This document shows, in pieces, positions 33,834 through 42,657 of a stretch of 64,000 nt of DNA. The stretch is from positions 32,555 to 96,554 of the forward strand of contig QWOP01000049.1 of NCBI GenBank assembly GCA_003669605.1. Reading direction: 5' to 3'. Source of the DNA: Planctomycetota bacterium (GTDB taxonomy: Bacteria > Planctomycetota > Planctomycetia > Pirellulales > UBA1268). Within the stretch, counting starts at the first letter, position 1, and each line of letters begins with the position of its first letter. The notes under the pieces were generated by a model, which was not told where the DNA came from, made no database searches, and was given only the letters and a program-made list of their open reading frames with translations. Position numbers and translations under genes: made by a program.

Positions 33834-34161
33834 GGCTTCGACGCTCCGACCGATGCGTGTCACCCTTGGCCTGAGAGGCCCGGAAGAGATTCACTGCCCC
33901 GTGGAAAATCGTCACAAGCCTAATGATGGCAAGCACTAATGTCAACGTTGATGGGCGCCGGATCATGTCTTCCGGACACCCACCATGCGAGGATGATCGA
34001 CCACTACGACCGGCAAACTTGATTCAACCCGAACTTTTATTCCGAACTGTTCCCCGGAGGGCGTGATCACCGGCCCCTGCTACACTGCACCTTCGGCCCT
34101 TTCCCGCCGCTGGCGTTCTCCCTTCTCAAGCCCTCCTGCAGGCCAGACCACCTCCTCCACC

Positions 34162-35190
34162 ATGCCGCATGCCCCTGCGGGCCAGCCCGCTCCATCACGG
34201 CCCGCCGACCTCTCGGTGACCCTCGGACGGCTGCGGCTCCCCAACCCGATCCTCGTGGCTTCGGGGACGTTTGGCTATGCGAAGGAGATGGCGGGCTTCG
34301 TCGATCTGCGCAGGCTGGGGGGGATCGTTCCCAAGACGATCACACTCCTTCCCAGGCCGGGGAACGTCCCCTGGCGGACGGTGGAAACGTCCTCCGGGCT
34401 GCTCAACTCGATCGGCTTGGACAACGACGGCATCGACGCCTTCCTCCGCCACCAACTTCCCTTCCTGCTGCAGTGCGGGGCGCCGGTGATCGTGAGCATC
34501 GCCGGGGCCAGCCAGCGGGAATTCGTTCAACTCGCCGACAGGCTCGAGGGGGTGGGGGGCATCGCCGCCCTGGAACTCAACATCTCCTGTCCGAATGTCA
34601 GCCACGGCGTCGACTTAGGGACCGACCCGGAAATGTGTCGCCGCGTCGTGGCCGGTGTCCGCGGCGTCACCCACCTGCCGGTGATCGCCAAGTTGACCCC
34701 CAACGTCACCGACATCGCCTCGGTGGCCAAAGGCGCGCGGGATGGGGGGGCCGATGCCCTGACCGTGATCAACACCTGCCAGGGGATGGCGGTCGATTGG
34801 CGGCGCCGCCGGCCGCTGTTGGGGAACGTCATCGGTGGCCTTTCCGGCCCGGCCATGAAGCCCATCGCCCTGCGCTGTGTGCACCAGGTGCGCCGTGCCG
34901 TCGAGACGCCGATCATCGGGGTCGGCGGGATCATGTCGATCGATGACGTGATGGAGTTTCTCGTCACTGGCGCCACCGCCGTGCAGGTCGGCACGGCTAA
35001 TTTTGCCGACCCGCGATCTTCCATCCGACTCCTCGACGCCCTGCCGGGGGCATTCTCCGAGGCTGGGATCGAGAGCATTGCCGACCTGATCGGCTCGATC
35101 ATCCTTCCCGGACAACCACCCTCTGCCCCCGGGGCATCCTCTTCCCTCCAGCCGGGCGGCCTGCCCGGGAGCAGCAACCATGGCCGATGA
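34162..35190 (+). CDS. pyrD: Dihydroorotate dehydrogenase, class 1B-like
   Basis: This 342-residue flavoenzyme oxidises dihydroorotate to orotate in pyrimidine synthesis. Landmarks are [16 protein letters not shown], the active-site cysteine in [13 protein letters not shown] (class 1 enzymes use Cys, class 2 use Ser), [12 protein letters not shown], and the FMN-phosphate site [18 protein letters not shown]. These place it with the class 1B (NAD-linked) type, whose partner PyrK is not adjacent. The start is unclear: ATG 34162 lacks a ribosome site; GTG 34063 has GGAGG only 2 nt away. Its 3' end overlaps trpS by 11 nt. Confidence 0.93.
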   Translation: MPHAPAGQPAPSRPADLSVTLGRLRLPNPILVASGTFGYAKEMAGFVDLRRLGGIVPKTITLLPRPGNVPWRTVETSSGLLNSIGLDNDGIDAFLRHQLPFLLQCGAPVIVSIAGASQREFVQLADRLEGVGGIAALELNISCPNVSHGVDLGTDPEMCRRVVAGVRGVTHLPVIAKLTPNVTDIASVAKGARDGGADALTVINTCQGMAVDWRRRRPLLGNVIGGLSGPAMKPIALRCVHQVRRAVETPIIGVGGIMSIDDVMEFLVTGATAVQVGTANFADPRSSIRLLDALPGAFSEAGIESIADLIGSIILPGQPPSAPGASSSLQPGGLPGSSNHGR

Positions 35191-36229
35191 CCGCCTCACG
35201 ACCGTTTCAAAGCCAGCCCCCCCGACGCGCGTCCTTTCGGGCATCCAGCCGACCGGCCGATTCCACTGGGGCAACTATTTTGGCGCTATCCGCCAATACA
35301 TCGAGTTGCAGGCTGTCGGCGAGTCCTATTACTTCATCGCCGATCTCCACGCCCTGACCACCGTCCGTGATCCCGACCGGTTGCGGGGCCTGGTCCGGGA
35401 CGCTGCTCTCGACTTGGTGGCCCTGGGTCTTGATCCCGACCGCGCCAGCCTGTTTGTGCAGTCGGATGTCCCGGAGGTGACGGAGTTGACATGGTTGCTG
35501 ATGACGGTGACCCCGATGGGGCTCCTCGAGCGCTGCCATGCCTACAAGGACAAGAAATCGCGTGGGTTGGCCGCCGATGCCGGCCTGTTCACCTATCCGG
35601 TGCTGATGAGCGCCGACATCCTCGCCTACGACGCCACCGTGGTACCAGTCGGCGAGGATCAGGTGCAGCACATCGAGGTCTGCCGCGATCTGGCGGGGAC
35701 GTTTAATCACCTCTACGGCGAGGTGTTTACCCTCCCAAAACCGAGGCTCGTCGAGGCTGGTGCCCGCGTTCCCGGTACCGATGGACAGAAGATGTCAAAG
35801 AGCTACGACAACACGCTCGATGTCTTCGAAGATCTGGCCGCGCAAAAGAAGAAGATCATGCGGATCACCACCGACTCGCGGCCCCTCGAGCAGCCGAAGG
35901 AGCCCGAGGGGGATCCGTTGTTCGACCTCTTCTCGCTGGTGGCCCCGGAATCGCAGCGGCAGGAGATGGCGGAGCTCTACCGCCGGGGTGGCTTTGGGTA
36001 CGGCGAGGTGAAGAAGGCGTTGGTGGCGGCGGCACTCGACCACTTCGCCGCGGCGCGGCAGCGGCGGGCGCAGCTCGAGGCCGATCCGGGCGCCATTGAC
36101 GCAATCCTCGCTTCCGGGGCGGTGCGGGCGCGGGCCAAGGCCGCCGCTGTCCTCGCCCGAGCGAAGCAGGCCTGCGGCCTGTCGCGGCTGCCGTCGGTGG
36201 TCTCCTCTTCTGCCGGGGGACGACGATGA
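35180..36229 (+). CDS. trpS: Tryptophanyl-tRNA synthetase
   Basis: This 349-residue class I synthetase charges tRNA-Trp. The HIGH-type signature is [17 protein letters not shown], the KMSKS loop is [13 protein letters not shown], and the tryptophan-site segment [15 protein letters not shown] is present. Length and order are normal for bacterial TrpS. ATG 35180 overlaps the end of pyrD by 11 nt and the gene overlaps acpS by 4 nt (ATGA), so pyrD, trpS and acpS form one unit. Confidence 0.97.
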   Translation: MADDRLTTVSKPAPPTRVLSGIQPTGRFHWGNYFGAIRQYIELQAVGESYYFIADLHALTTVRDPDRLRGLVRDAALDLVALGLDPDRASLFVQSDVPEVTELTWLLMTVTPMGLLERCHAYKDKKSRGLAADAGLFTYPVLMSADILAYDATVVPVGEDQVQHIEVCRDLAGTFNHLYGEVFTLPKPRLVEAGARVPGTDGQKMSKSYDNTLDVFEDLAAQKKKIMRITTDSRPLEQPKEPEGDPLFDLFSLVAPESQRQEMAELYRRGGFGYGEVKKALVAAALDHFAAARQRRAQLEADPGAIDAILASGAVRARAKAAAVLARAKQACGLSRLPSVVSSSAGGRR

Positions 36230-36645
36230 ACGTCCTGGGGGTCGGCACCGACATCACCGAGTGCCTGCGGATCGCGCAGATGATCGAGCGGCACGGCGAG
36301 CTGTTTGTGGGGAGGGTCTACACCCCGGTGGAGATCGAGTACTGCCGCAGCCGGAAGATGGCGACGCAGCACTTCGCCGGGCGCTGGGCGGCAAAGGAGG
36401 CAGTGCTCAAGGCCCTTGGCACCGGCTGGCGGCGCGGGATCAGCTGGCGGGACATCGAGATCCGCAATGCCCCCGGCGGACGGCCACAGGCGGCGCTGTC
36501 GGGCGGTGCCGCCGAGGTCGCCGAGAAACTCGGGATCCGCTGCGTGCTTGTGAGTATCTCCCACTGCCGCTCGCACGCCACCGCCTACTGCATGGCCCTG
36601 GATGAGATTCCGTCGACGTTCGCCGACGATCCGTTCGCCGGCTAG
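36226..36645 (+). CDS. acpS: Holo-[acyl-carrier-protein] synthase
   Basis: This 139-residue phosphopantetheinyl transferase moves the 4'-phosphopantetheine arm from CoA to acyl carrier protein. Landmarks are [19 protein letters not shown] with the metal-binding Asp, [10 protein letters not shown], and [18 protein letters not shown] with the Glu/Lys pair. The C-terminus [17 protein letters not shown] is the conserved end. ATG 36226 overlaps the trpS stop by 4 nt, indicating coupling. The last 15 residues are extra. No acp gene is adjacent. Confidence 0.95.
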   Translation: MNVLGVGTDITECLRIAQMIERHGELFVGRVYTPVEIEYCRSRKMATQHFAGRWAAKEAVLKALGTGWRRGISWRDIEIRNAPGGRPQAALSGGAAEVAEKLGIRCVLVSISHCRSHATAYCMALDEIPSTFADDPFAG

Positions 36646-36795
36646 CAGGCTCTGGATAGACTGCTGCGCGTGACCGCAGGAGGCGGTTGCGGGTGTGGAT
36701 CACCCAACCCAAAACGGAAGTTTACAACTGGAGAAAAGTGCCTGAATGACTTTCTCTACGGGCAGAAATAGGGAGCGTGCACCCTGGAAACACTG

Positions 36796-37716
36796 ATGTC
36801 CAATTCACCCCTTCACTCCGCGCAGACATCCTCGCTGGCCGATCATCGCCCGGTCCGAAAGGTACCGCTGGTCGTGCCCCGCCACGGCATTGAGTTGTCG
36901 GCGGAGGTGAGCGTCGCCCTTGAGGCTGCCGCTGCCGGAGCCAACGAGATCCGCGCCTCACTCGGCGAATCCCACCTGGTGGTGGAGAAGGGGGTGGGCG
37001 ACCTCGTCTCGGAGGTTGATCGACGCAGTGAGGAGGCGGTGCTCGGAGTCCTCCGCAGATCTCCGCTGGCAGGATCGATCATCTCCGAGGAATCGAGCCC
37101 GTCGATCGATGGAGTTTCAGACCGGACGTGGATTGTCGATCCCCTCGATGCCACCAGCGCCTTCCTGTTCCGCGCTGGCGATGCCTATCCATCGGTGCTC
37201 GTCGCCCTCCAGGAGGGGGGCAGGCTCGTGGTGGGGGTGGTGGTGTTTCCGTTGACGGGGGAGTTCTTCTATTCCCACGCTGGCCGTGGGGCCTTCAAGG
37301 ACGGGGTGCGGTTGGCCTCTCCCCCCGCGCAACGGCTCGGCGACGCCTGGATCGACATGAACCAGTACGGCAACGCCCGCTACGAGACGGAGTCGTTTTC
37401 CAAGCTGCGGACCCGGTTGCGGACGCGCGACGGGGCAAAACTAGTGACCTCCATGGCGCCCCATTCCGGGATTGCCATGCGGTTGCTTGACCAGACGATC
37501 GGCGTGGCCGCTGTGGTCCATGACAACAACCCCGAGCAGGTCAAGCAGGCCCCTTGGGACATCGCCGCCCCGATGGCGATCCTCACCGAGGCCGGAGGGG
37601 CATTCCTCTCGCTGGCCAGCGGGAAACCGATCGACCCGTTCGTCTGCGAGCCGATGGTTGTGGCTGGCCACGAGGCCGTCGCCAGCGAGATCATCGCGCT
37701 GTGCAGTCGGAAATGA
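36796..37716 (+). CDS. Inositol monophosphatase-family protein
   Basis: This 306-residue protein has the family metal-site layout: SEVDRRSEEAV, then IISEESSPSID, then WIVDPLDATSAFLF, and the C-terminal PWDIAAPMAILTEAGG. The first three correspond to Glu/Asp metal ligands and are present. The core motif DPLDATSAF departs from the usual DPxDGTxNF (Gly to Ala, Asn to Ala), so substrate choice may differ from inositol phosphate. ATG 36796 is the first in frame; there is no strong ribosome site. It stands alone, followed by a repeat tract. Confidence 0.85.
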   Translation: MSNSPLHSAQTSSLADHRPVRKVPLVVPRHGIELSAEVSVALEAAAAGANEIRASLGESHLVVEKGVGDLVSEVDRRSEEAVLGVLRRSPLAGSIISEESSPSIDGVSDRTWIVDPLDATSAFLFRAGDAYPSVLVALQEGGRLVVGVVVFPLTGEFFYSHAGRGAFKDGVRLASPPAQRLGDAWIDMNQYGNARYETESFSKLRTRLRTRDGAKLVTSMAPHSGIAMRLLDQTIGVAAVVHDNNPEQVKQAPWDIAAPMAILTEAGGAFLSLASGKPIDPFVCEPMVVAGHEAVASEIIALCSRK

Positions 37717-37724
37717 TCAGGAAG

Positions 37725-37788
37725 ACAACGCCCCCCTAGAGACGGCGCCCCCCTAGAGACAACGCCCCCTAGAGACGGCGCCCCCGAG
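37725..37788. repeat. 17-bp tandem repeat, about 3.8 copies
   Basis: Units of the form ACRRCGCCCCCCTAGAG (R = A or G) lie at 37725-37741, 37742-37758, 37759-37774 (one C shorter) and a partial copy to 37788. They start 8 nt after the stop of the phosphatase gene. Alternating ACAACG and ACGGCG versions suggest the duplication involved a two-unit block. Confidence 0.9.
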
Positions 37789-37932
37789 GCTGCAGTGCTC
37801 ATGCTGGGCCGGGAGGGGCGAAAGGCCCGCCCCCTCGGCGTGATAACACGCACAATCGGCTGGATATACCGACCGTATAAATACAAGTTAGGCCTCTGAA
37901 TGAGTATCAACACCTTTTCCGAGGCAGCCGTT

Positions 37933-38124
37933 ATGAGTGAAGGCTCCAAAGTGAAGGCCAGGATTCGACATCAATCCTCCGGTGCTGGAATAGGCGTTGG
38001 TGCTGCTGTAGGCGTCGCGCTCGGAGCGGCATTTGGGCATCTCGCCCTTGGCCTAGCGTTGGGAACTGCGATTGGTGCGGTCGTAGATGTTGTGACGCAC
38101 GTGAAGCGCAAGACTATGAAGTAG
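37933..38124 (+). CDS. Glycine-zipper small membrane peptide
   Basis: This 63-residue protein has a basic start (MSEGSKVKARIRHQ) and then one or two small-residue helices with regular Gly spacing (GIGVGAAVGVALGAAFGHLA, LALGTAIGAVVDVV), ending KRKTMK. Glycine-zipper segments pack tightly in membranes and are common in small pore or toxin-like peptides, though this alone does not prove toxicity. ATG 37933 has GAGG 8 nt upstream; ATG 37900 is an alternative. It opens an AT-richer patch with unlike codon use (37.8-39.5 kb). Confidence 0.55.
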   Translation: MSEGSKVKARIRHQSSGAGIGVGAAVGVALGAAFGHLALGLALGTAIGAVVDVVTHVKRKTMK

Positions 38125-38503
38125 TCCGTATTGACTGAATGCGAAGTCAGACGAGAAACGTCTCACCACACGACGCAAAGGTCTCGCGGGCATCGTCCAG
38201 TGGTGTAGTTGGGCTGTGGGCCGCGAGCCTTTGATCGGAATCGTTCGGCGGCCGGAGAATCGTTGCGTGTCACGTCGTCTCATCAGCTCGGGTTCATCGT
38301 TCGAGGCCGAGATCGGCTATTCACGCGCCGTGGTAGAATGGCGACTGGGTGTTTGTGTCCGGAACCACCGGGTTTGACTACCGCACCATGACCATCGCGG
38401 AGGGCTTGCCTGAGCAGGCCGAGCAATGCCTACGTAACATCGTGGCTCGTCCGAGAACGCGATCCGCTGATCGCCAGCGTTTGCCTAGAAGGGCTTTTCC
38501 ATC
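38125..38503. other. 379-bp stretch without a supported gene
   Basis: Frames here are short, lack ribosome sites and carry no recognisable protein. Base composition is more even than in flanking genes. A GC-poor inverted pair AGACG/CGTCT sits near 38150-38165. The stretch may be the remains of a degraded gene in the acquired patch; I see no RNA gene in it. Confidence 0.4.
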
Positions 38504-38950
38504 ATGCTTGCAAAAATGAAGTGTTCCAACTGCGGCGCTGAAATGTCGAACCTCAATATGTCTTGGGGTTGGAAGAATTATCTGGTGATGGTCCCAGTCA
38601 TGCTTCTGGGATTCCTACCGCTGCTGAAAATGACCTTCTTCAAGGGCGACGTCATGAAAGAACTGACGATCAGTGACGTTCAGAGTCGCAGCACTGACGG
38701 ACGCCTAGAGATCGTGGGGCTGATCACAAACAAAGGAAATCGGACGTGGTCCGGCGTGACGATTGAGGCCGAGTTCTTCGACGCCTCCGGCGCTTTCGTC
38801 GATGAGGCCACGGAGTATCTCCGAACAGATATTTCGGCCAACGCGCAGGAGCATTTCAAGGTGAGTATTGCGAACCCTACTGCTGCGTTGAGCAACCCAG
38901 ACACCAAGACGGTTGTCAAAGTGGCGGGTGGTCATACGTCGCCATTCTGA
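38504..38950 (+). CDS. Membrane-anchored FxLYD-domain protein
   Basis: This 148-residue protein begins with a CSNCGAEM knuckle and one hydrophobic helix (YLVMVPVMLLGFLPLL). An FxLYD-like beta domain follows: EIVGLITNKGNRTWSGVTI then EFFDASGAFVDEATEYL. FxLYD modules occur in small exported or membrane-anchored proteins of unknown role. ATG 38504 has GAAGGG about 10 nt upstream. Codon use is more A/T-rich than neighbouring housekeeping genes. It sits next to an IS3-family remnant, which suggests transfer. Confidence 0.75.
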   Translation: MLAKMKCSNCGAEMSNLNMSWGWKNYLVMVPVMLLGFLPLLKMTFFKGDVMKELTISDVQSRSTDGRLEIVGLITNKGNRTWSGVTIEAEFFDASGAFVDEATEYLRTDISANAQEHFKVSIANPTAALSNPDTKTVVKVAGGHTSPF

Positions 38951-39057
38951 ATGCGAGCGGAATGAGACGGCCCACTCCATCCGGACTGCGGGGCGCGGAG
39001 GATAATGCCCCCAGGAGGACAGAAGCCTGGACCAGTAGAAACTTTCCAAGGCGCTCG

Positions 39058-39342
39058 CGGCCGAAGACCTCCACCGACAACTTTAAGCGTGATGCAGTGC
39101 GTCTGGTCACGGAGCAGAAATACTCGATCGCAGCGGCTGCCAAGGCCGTCGGCGTGAGCGAGCCGACGAGAGGTGAGTGGGTGGCGAAGTTGTCGCCTGC
39201 GATCCCGGAGCTCGGGCCCGATGCCACTATCGACGAGTTGCGGGACGAAAATAAGCGGTTGAAGACCGCGCTCAAGCGGGTTCAGACTGGAGCGAGAGAT
39301 CCTGCCAATACGACGGCGTTCTTCGCGAGGGAGTCGCCGTGA
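39058..39342 (+). pseudogene. IS3-family transposase orfA remnant
   Basis: The readable segment TDNFKRDAVRLVTEQKYSIA, then AAKAVGVSEPTRGEWVAKL and ELRDENKRLKTALKR, is the helix-turn-helix and coiled-coil of an IS3-family OrfA. The normal start (MxxxRFTEEFK type) is missing: no ATG with a ribosome site lies at the right place, and upstream residues do not fit. The end TTAFFARESP matches the usual KATAFFAKE end, with garbled residues just before it. Confidence 0.75.
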
Positions 39343-39480
39343 AGCACGCCTGGATCCGAGCCCATCGCGACATCGAGCCAGTCAAGGTCATGTGCCAAGT
39401 CGTCAATTCAATCGATCGAGATTTGACGGCATCAGCGCCGAATCAAAAATGGGTGGCCGACATCACGTACCTGGGCAGAG
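39339..39480 (+). pseudogene. IS3-family transposase orfB fragment
   Basis: The start MKHAWIRAHRDIEPVKVMCQ is the first 20 residues of an IS3-family OrfB and begins at GTG 39339 overlapping orfA. It jumps directly to DRDLTASAPNQKWVADITYL, which in intact OrfB lies roughly 80-100 residues later at the start of the catalytic core. The DDE domain after that first Asp strand is missing. This is an internal deletion plus a 3' truncation. Confidence 0.78.
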
Positions 39481-39493
39481 TGTCATTCGGCGC

Positions 39494-39524
39494 TTCAAAA
39501 CCGGCCACGCAGCGGCTGCGTGGC
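39494..39524 (-). terminator. Terminator of topA
   Basis: On the minus strand a perfect 9-bp stem (GCCACGCAG, 3-nt loop, CTGCGTGGC; 39504-39524) is followed by CGGTTTTGAAG. It lies 59 nt after the topA stop, in the right orientation, just inside the former IS region. Confidence 0.65.
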
Positions 39525-39582
39525 AGGCCCGCCGACCGACTGGGACGAGCCCATGCCAGCCCCTTGAGCCCGAGAGGGAGTC

Positions 39583-42360
39583 TCAGCCGGCGAAAAGGGG
39601 CAGTTCGGCAACGCTTCCCGGCATCGTCAGGCTGGCGACGGGAATGCCGTCGGCCACTGGCGTGATTCCGTCCCGGCGGGTGAGCGACAGCGCCGTTCTG
39701 CCATGGAGGAGCGTGGCCAAGGCTTTGACCAATTCCTTCTGACGCGTCTCAGGCAGTTTGGTAAACGCCTCGCGGCCGCGGCACTTCGGGAATGCCTGAC
39801 AGCCCAGCCACGGGCCCCGTTTCCCTTCCCGAAGGTTCATCATGGCCCCGCACTTCTGGCAGGCGATATCAGTCACCAGTGGCGGCGGTGAGGGGAATTT
39901 GATGTTCCCCTTGCGGTCGAGGTTGAGGATGAAAGGGGGCGGCTCTGCCAAGGCTGCTTCTTGGGCCTTCTTCCCCTTGGGCTTGATCGGACGCGGCTTG
40001 TCTTCGACAAGGAAGTCGCCGAACCTGCCCGTCCGTTTCACCATCGCCACTCCGGCCGGTGAGAGCAGGTCGATCTGCTCAGGGAGGAGGGGCCGCCGCT
40101 GCCTGTCGACTGGCATGGCAAAACTGCAGGCCGGGCGGGGCTTCGGCTTGGCCTTCTTGGTCGCCTTCTTCCCCTTGGCAGCGGGGACCGCCACCGGTTC
40201 GTCGATGATCTTCTCGTTGTAGCCGCTACAAGAGAGAAACTCCCCCTTGCCGCCGAGCCGGTATTCCAGGCGCCGGCTGCACTGCGGGCAGGCGTAGGGC
40301 GAGGGATCGGCCTTGGCTTTTTCGTGCTCCTGCTCCATCGCCTCTTCGAGCTTTGGCGAGAGTTCACCGTGGAACTCGTGGAGCATGTCTGTCCAACTCT
40401 TGGAGCCCTGGGCCACCTGATCGAGTTCCCGCTCGATCTCCCGGGTGTAGCCGATCTCGATGAACTGATCGTGGAAACCGCGCTTCAGGAAGCCGGTGAC
40501 TGCTTCGCCGATCGCCGTGGCATGGAAGCGGCGGTCCTGCTGGATCACATATCCCCGGTTTTCGATGACGTTGATGATGCTCGCGTAGGTCGAAGGACGG
40601 CCGATCCCCTCTTCCTCCATCTTCTTCACCAGCGTGGCCTCGGTGTATCGCGGCGGCGGGGCCTGAAACTTCTGCTTCGGCTCGATGTCGAACGGCGCAA
40701 GTTGCGTCCCCTTCTTGAAATCGGGGAGCACCTGATCGCCGTCATCCTTGGGGGTCCCACTGATGGCATAGAAGCCATCAAACCGCAGCACCCGCCCATG
40801 GGCCTTGAAGACGGCTCCTGTGTCCCGGTCGCTCCGCCGCATGCGAACGCTCGTCGAATCCCACTCGGCATCGGTGGACTGGCAGGCGACGAAACTCTGC
40901 CAGATCAGCCGGTAGAGTTTCAGCAGTTGCTCGCCGTCCCGCATCGCCCGCAGCGCGTCGGCAATGCTGTCGGGATCCCGGAATGCATCGGTGGGCCGGA
41001 TCGCCTCGTGGGCTTCCTGGGCGCTCTCGTTGGAGCTGGTGTAGGTCCGCGGCTTCTCGGGGATGTAAGCCGCCCCATGCCGTTCCTGGAGGTAGCGGCG
41101 GGCCATCTCGATGGCCTCGCGGGAGAGGTTGGTGGAGTCGGTACGCATGTAGGTGATCAAACCGACACGCCCTTCGTCAGGCAGATCGATCCCCTCGTAG
41201 AGCTGCTGGGCGACGCGCATGGTGCGGTCGGTGGACATGCCCAGACGACTGCTGGCGGCCTGCTGCAGAGTGCTGGTGATGAAGGGGGGGTAGGGGCGCG
41301 ACCTCGTTCGGGTGACGTCGATCGATTCGACGGTGTAGCGGGCGAGCGGGTCGGGGCGGCCGTGAAGACGGATGCAGTTCCGGCCCCGGCCCTTGGCGGA
41401 GGAGTCGGTATCGCGGACGAGTTCGATGTCGAGGAGGCCGGCGGCTTCGGCAGCCGCGTGCACGGCGCCCGACAGATCGGCGGTCGACGTGTTCTCTGCC
41501 TTGATTCCCAGCGACTTGCCGCCGACTTCGACCAGATCGCATTCCAGTCCGCTGTGATCGGCGAGCCAGGCTGTCCGCTCGCGGATCAACGGCGGCCGGC
41601 CACGTTCGTCACGGCGGGCCATGAAACTGGTCCATTCCGCATGCAGGGCCGCTGCCGCCTGGACGTTGAATCCCATCCCGGCGGAGATCTCCCACGACTC
41701 CGACGGCGTGAAGGCCCGGATCTCCAGCTCCCTTTCGACCACAATCCGGGTGGCGACACTCTGAACGCGGCCGGCGGAGAGCCCTCCGGCCACTTTCTTC
41801 CAGAGGATTGGCGACACCTGATAGCCGACGATCCGATCGACGATGCGCCGCGCTTGCTGGGCCTCGACGCGGGGCATGTTGATCGCCCGTGGATTCTGGA
41901 AGGCCCGCTGGATCTCCGCCTTCGTGATCGCGTCGAAAGTCACCCGCTTGGCCTGGAGCGGATCGACGTCGAGGACCTGGGTGAGGTGCCAAGCGATCGC
42001 CTCTCCCTCCCGATCCAAGTCGGTGGCAAACCAGATGTCGGCGGCGTCTTTGGCGAGCCGGCGGAGTTCAGCGACCTTCTTCTTCTTGCCGTCGTCGATT
42101 TCGTAAGTAGGGGCGAAATCGTGGTCGAGATCAACTCCCGGAACGGGTTGTTTGGAGCCTTTGGGTGCCTTGCTCGGCAGGTCGCGGATGTGGCCGATTG
42201 AAGCCTCCACCACGAAACCGGGGCCGAGGTACTTGCCGATGGTCTTCGCCTTCGCTGGGCTCTCGACGATCACCAATTGGTAGCCACTGCGGGGCTTAGG
42301 GGCTGCTTTCGAGCCGGACGCGGAAGGTTTACGCCGCGATGTGGCGGATTTCTTGGCCAT
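39583..42360 (-). CDS. topA: DNA topoisomerase I (type IA)
   Basis: This 925-residue enzyme relaxes negative supercoils through a 5'-phosphotyrosine. The TOPRIM domain has VIVESPAKAKTIGKYLG (E33) and FATDLDREGEAIAWH (D114, D116, E118). The active-site tyrosine is Y404 in GLITYMRTDSTNLS. Arch and cap parts are shown by ARRIVDRIVGYQVSPILW. The C-terminus carries two topoisomerase zinc fingers (CPQCSRRLEYRLGGKGEFLSC; CQKCGAMMNLREGKRG then CQAFPKC) separated by a basic Lys/Pro linker and an extra region. ATG 42360 follows no clear ribosome site. It is divergent from the foldase gene with a 297-bp shared upstream region. Confidence 0.97.
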   Translation of the reverse strand: MAKKSATSRRKPSASGSKAAPKPRSGYQLVIVESPAKAKTIGKYLGPGFVVEASIGHIRDLPSKAPKGSKQPVPGVDLDHDFAPTYEIDDGKKKKVAELRRLAKDAADIWFATDLDREGEAIAWHLTQVLDVDPLQAKRVTFDAITKAEIQRAFQNPRAINMPRVEAQQARRIVDRIVGYQVSPILWKKVAGGLSAGRVQSVATRIVVERELEIRAFTPSESWEISAGMGFNVQAAAALHAEWTSFMARRDERGRPPLIRERTAWLADHSGLECDLVEVGGKSLGIKAENTSTADLSGAVHAAAEAAGLLDIELVRDTDSSAKGRGRNCIRLHGRPDPLARYTVESIDVTRTRSRPYPPFITSTLQQAASSRLGMSTDRTMRVAQQLYEGIDLPDEGRVGLITYMRTDSTNLSREAIEMARRYLQERHGAAYIPEKPRTYTSSNESAQEAHEAIRPTDAFRDPDSIADALRAMRDGEQLLKLYRLIWQSFVACQSTDAEWDSTSVRMRRSDRDTGAVFKAHGRVLRFDGFYAISGTPKDDGDQVLPDFKKGTQLAPFDIEPKQKFQAPPPRYTEATLVKKMEEEGIGRPSTYASIINVIENRGYVIQQDRRFHATAIGEAVTGFLKRGFHDQFIEIGYTREIERELDQVAQGSKSWTDMLHEFHGELSPKLEEAMEQEHEKAKADPSPYACPQCSRRLEYRLGGKGEFLSCSGYNEKIIDEPVAVPAAKGKKATKKAKPKPRPACSFAMPVDRQRRPLLPEQIDLLSPAGVAMVKRTGRFGDFLVEDKPRPIKPKGKKAQEAALAEPPPFILNLDRKGNIKFPSPPPLVTDIACQKCGAMMNLREGKRGPWLGCQAFPKCRGREAFTKLPETRQKELVKALATLLHGRTALSLTRRDGITPVADGIPVASLTMPGSVAELPLFAG

Positions 42361-42527
42361 GCTGGATCCCGTGCCGGTGCTGGGAGGTGTGGGCTTTGGT
42401 TGGATGAAGTGGAGGTTGACAGGCTACCGTGACGGGCGGCAAGGGCGTTGATTTCCGGCTGAGGGCCTTTCGGACGGGGGCCAGAACCGGGAAGGGGGCC
42501 ATTCGCGGGCCGGACGCTATCTCGGGA

Positions 42528-42555
42528 TTGGCGCAACCCGGCACACTCCTACAAT
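42528..42555 (+). promoter_or_regulatory. Sigma-70-type promoter of the foldase gene
   Basis: TTGGCG (42528-42533) and TACAAT (42550-42555) are 16 nt apart and match the consensus in 4 and 5 of 6 positions. They lie about 100 nt before ATG 42658 in the divergent region between topA and the foldase gene. This is the best -35/-10 pair I noticed in the window. Confidence 0.5.
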
Positions 42556-42657
42556 TTGCGGCCTGTTCCGCTCGGAGTGCAGAGACAGCGTTACCCTGCC
42601 CTCTCTTTCCTTGTCAAGGCTCGGCGGTTTCGACCCCGCCGGAGATCAGGCAGTTCC

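Larger units (their letters stand above)
39003..39480 (+). mobile_element. IS3-family insertion-sequence remnant
   Basis: The left end reads TAATGCCCCCAGGAGG and shortly after GGACCAGTAGAAAC, like IS3-family termini of the TGCCCCC type. It is followed by a degraded orfA and an orfB with an internal deletion. No matching right end is visible before the topA 3' region; the 3' half of the transposase gene and the right terminal repeat are gone. The element is dead. Confidence 0.75.

Noticed and set aside
34063..34161. N-terminal extension of PyrD from GTG 34063
   Set aside because: The extra 33 residues are Ser/Pro-rich and unlike PyrD; the TACACT inside it looks more like promoter sequence; the true start remains uncertain.
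37725..37788. Possible CRISPR array
   Set aside because: Units are contiguous 17-mers without unique spacers, and no cas gene is near.
38209..38391. 60-codon frame in the acquired patch
   Set aside because: No ribosome site, Arg-rich composition and no hydrophobic or domain pattern.
40324..42201. 625-codon plus-strand frame inside topA
   Set aside because: Antisense of topA; no protein pattern and no start signal.
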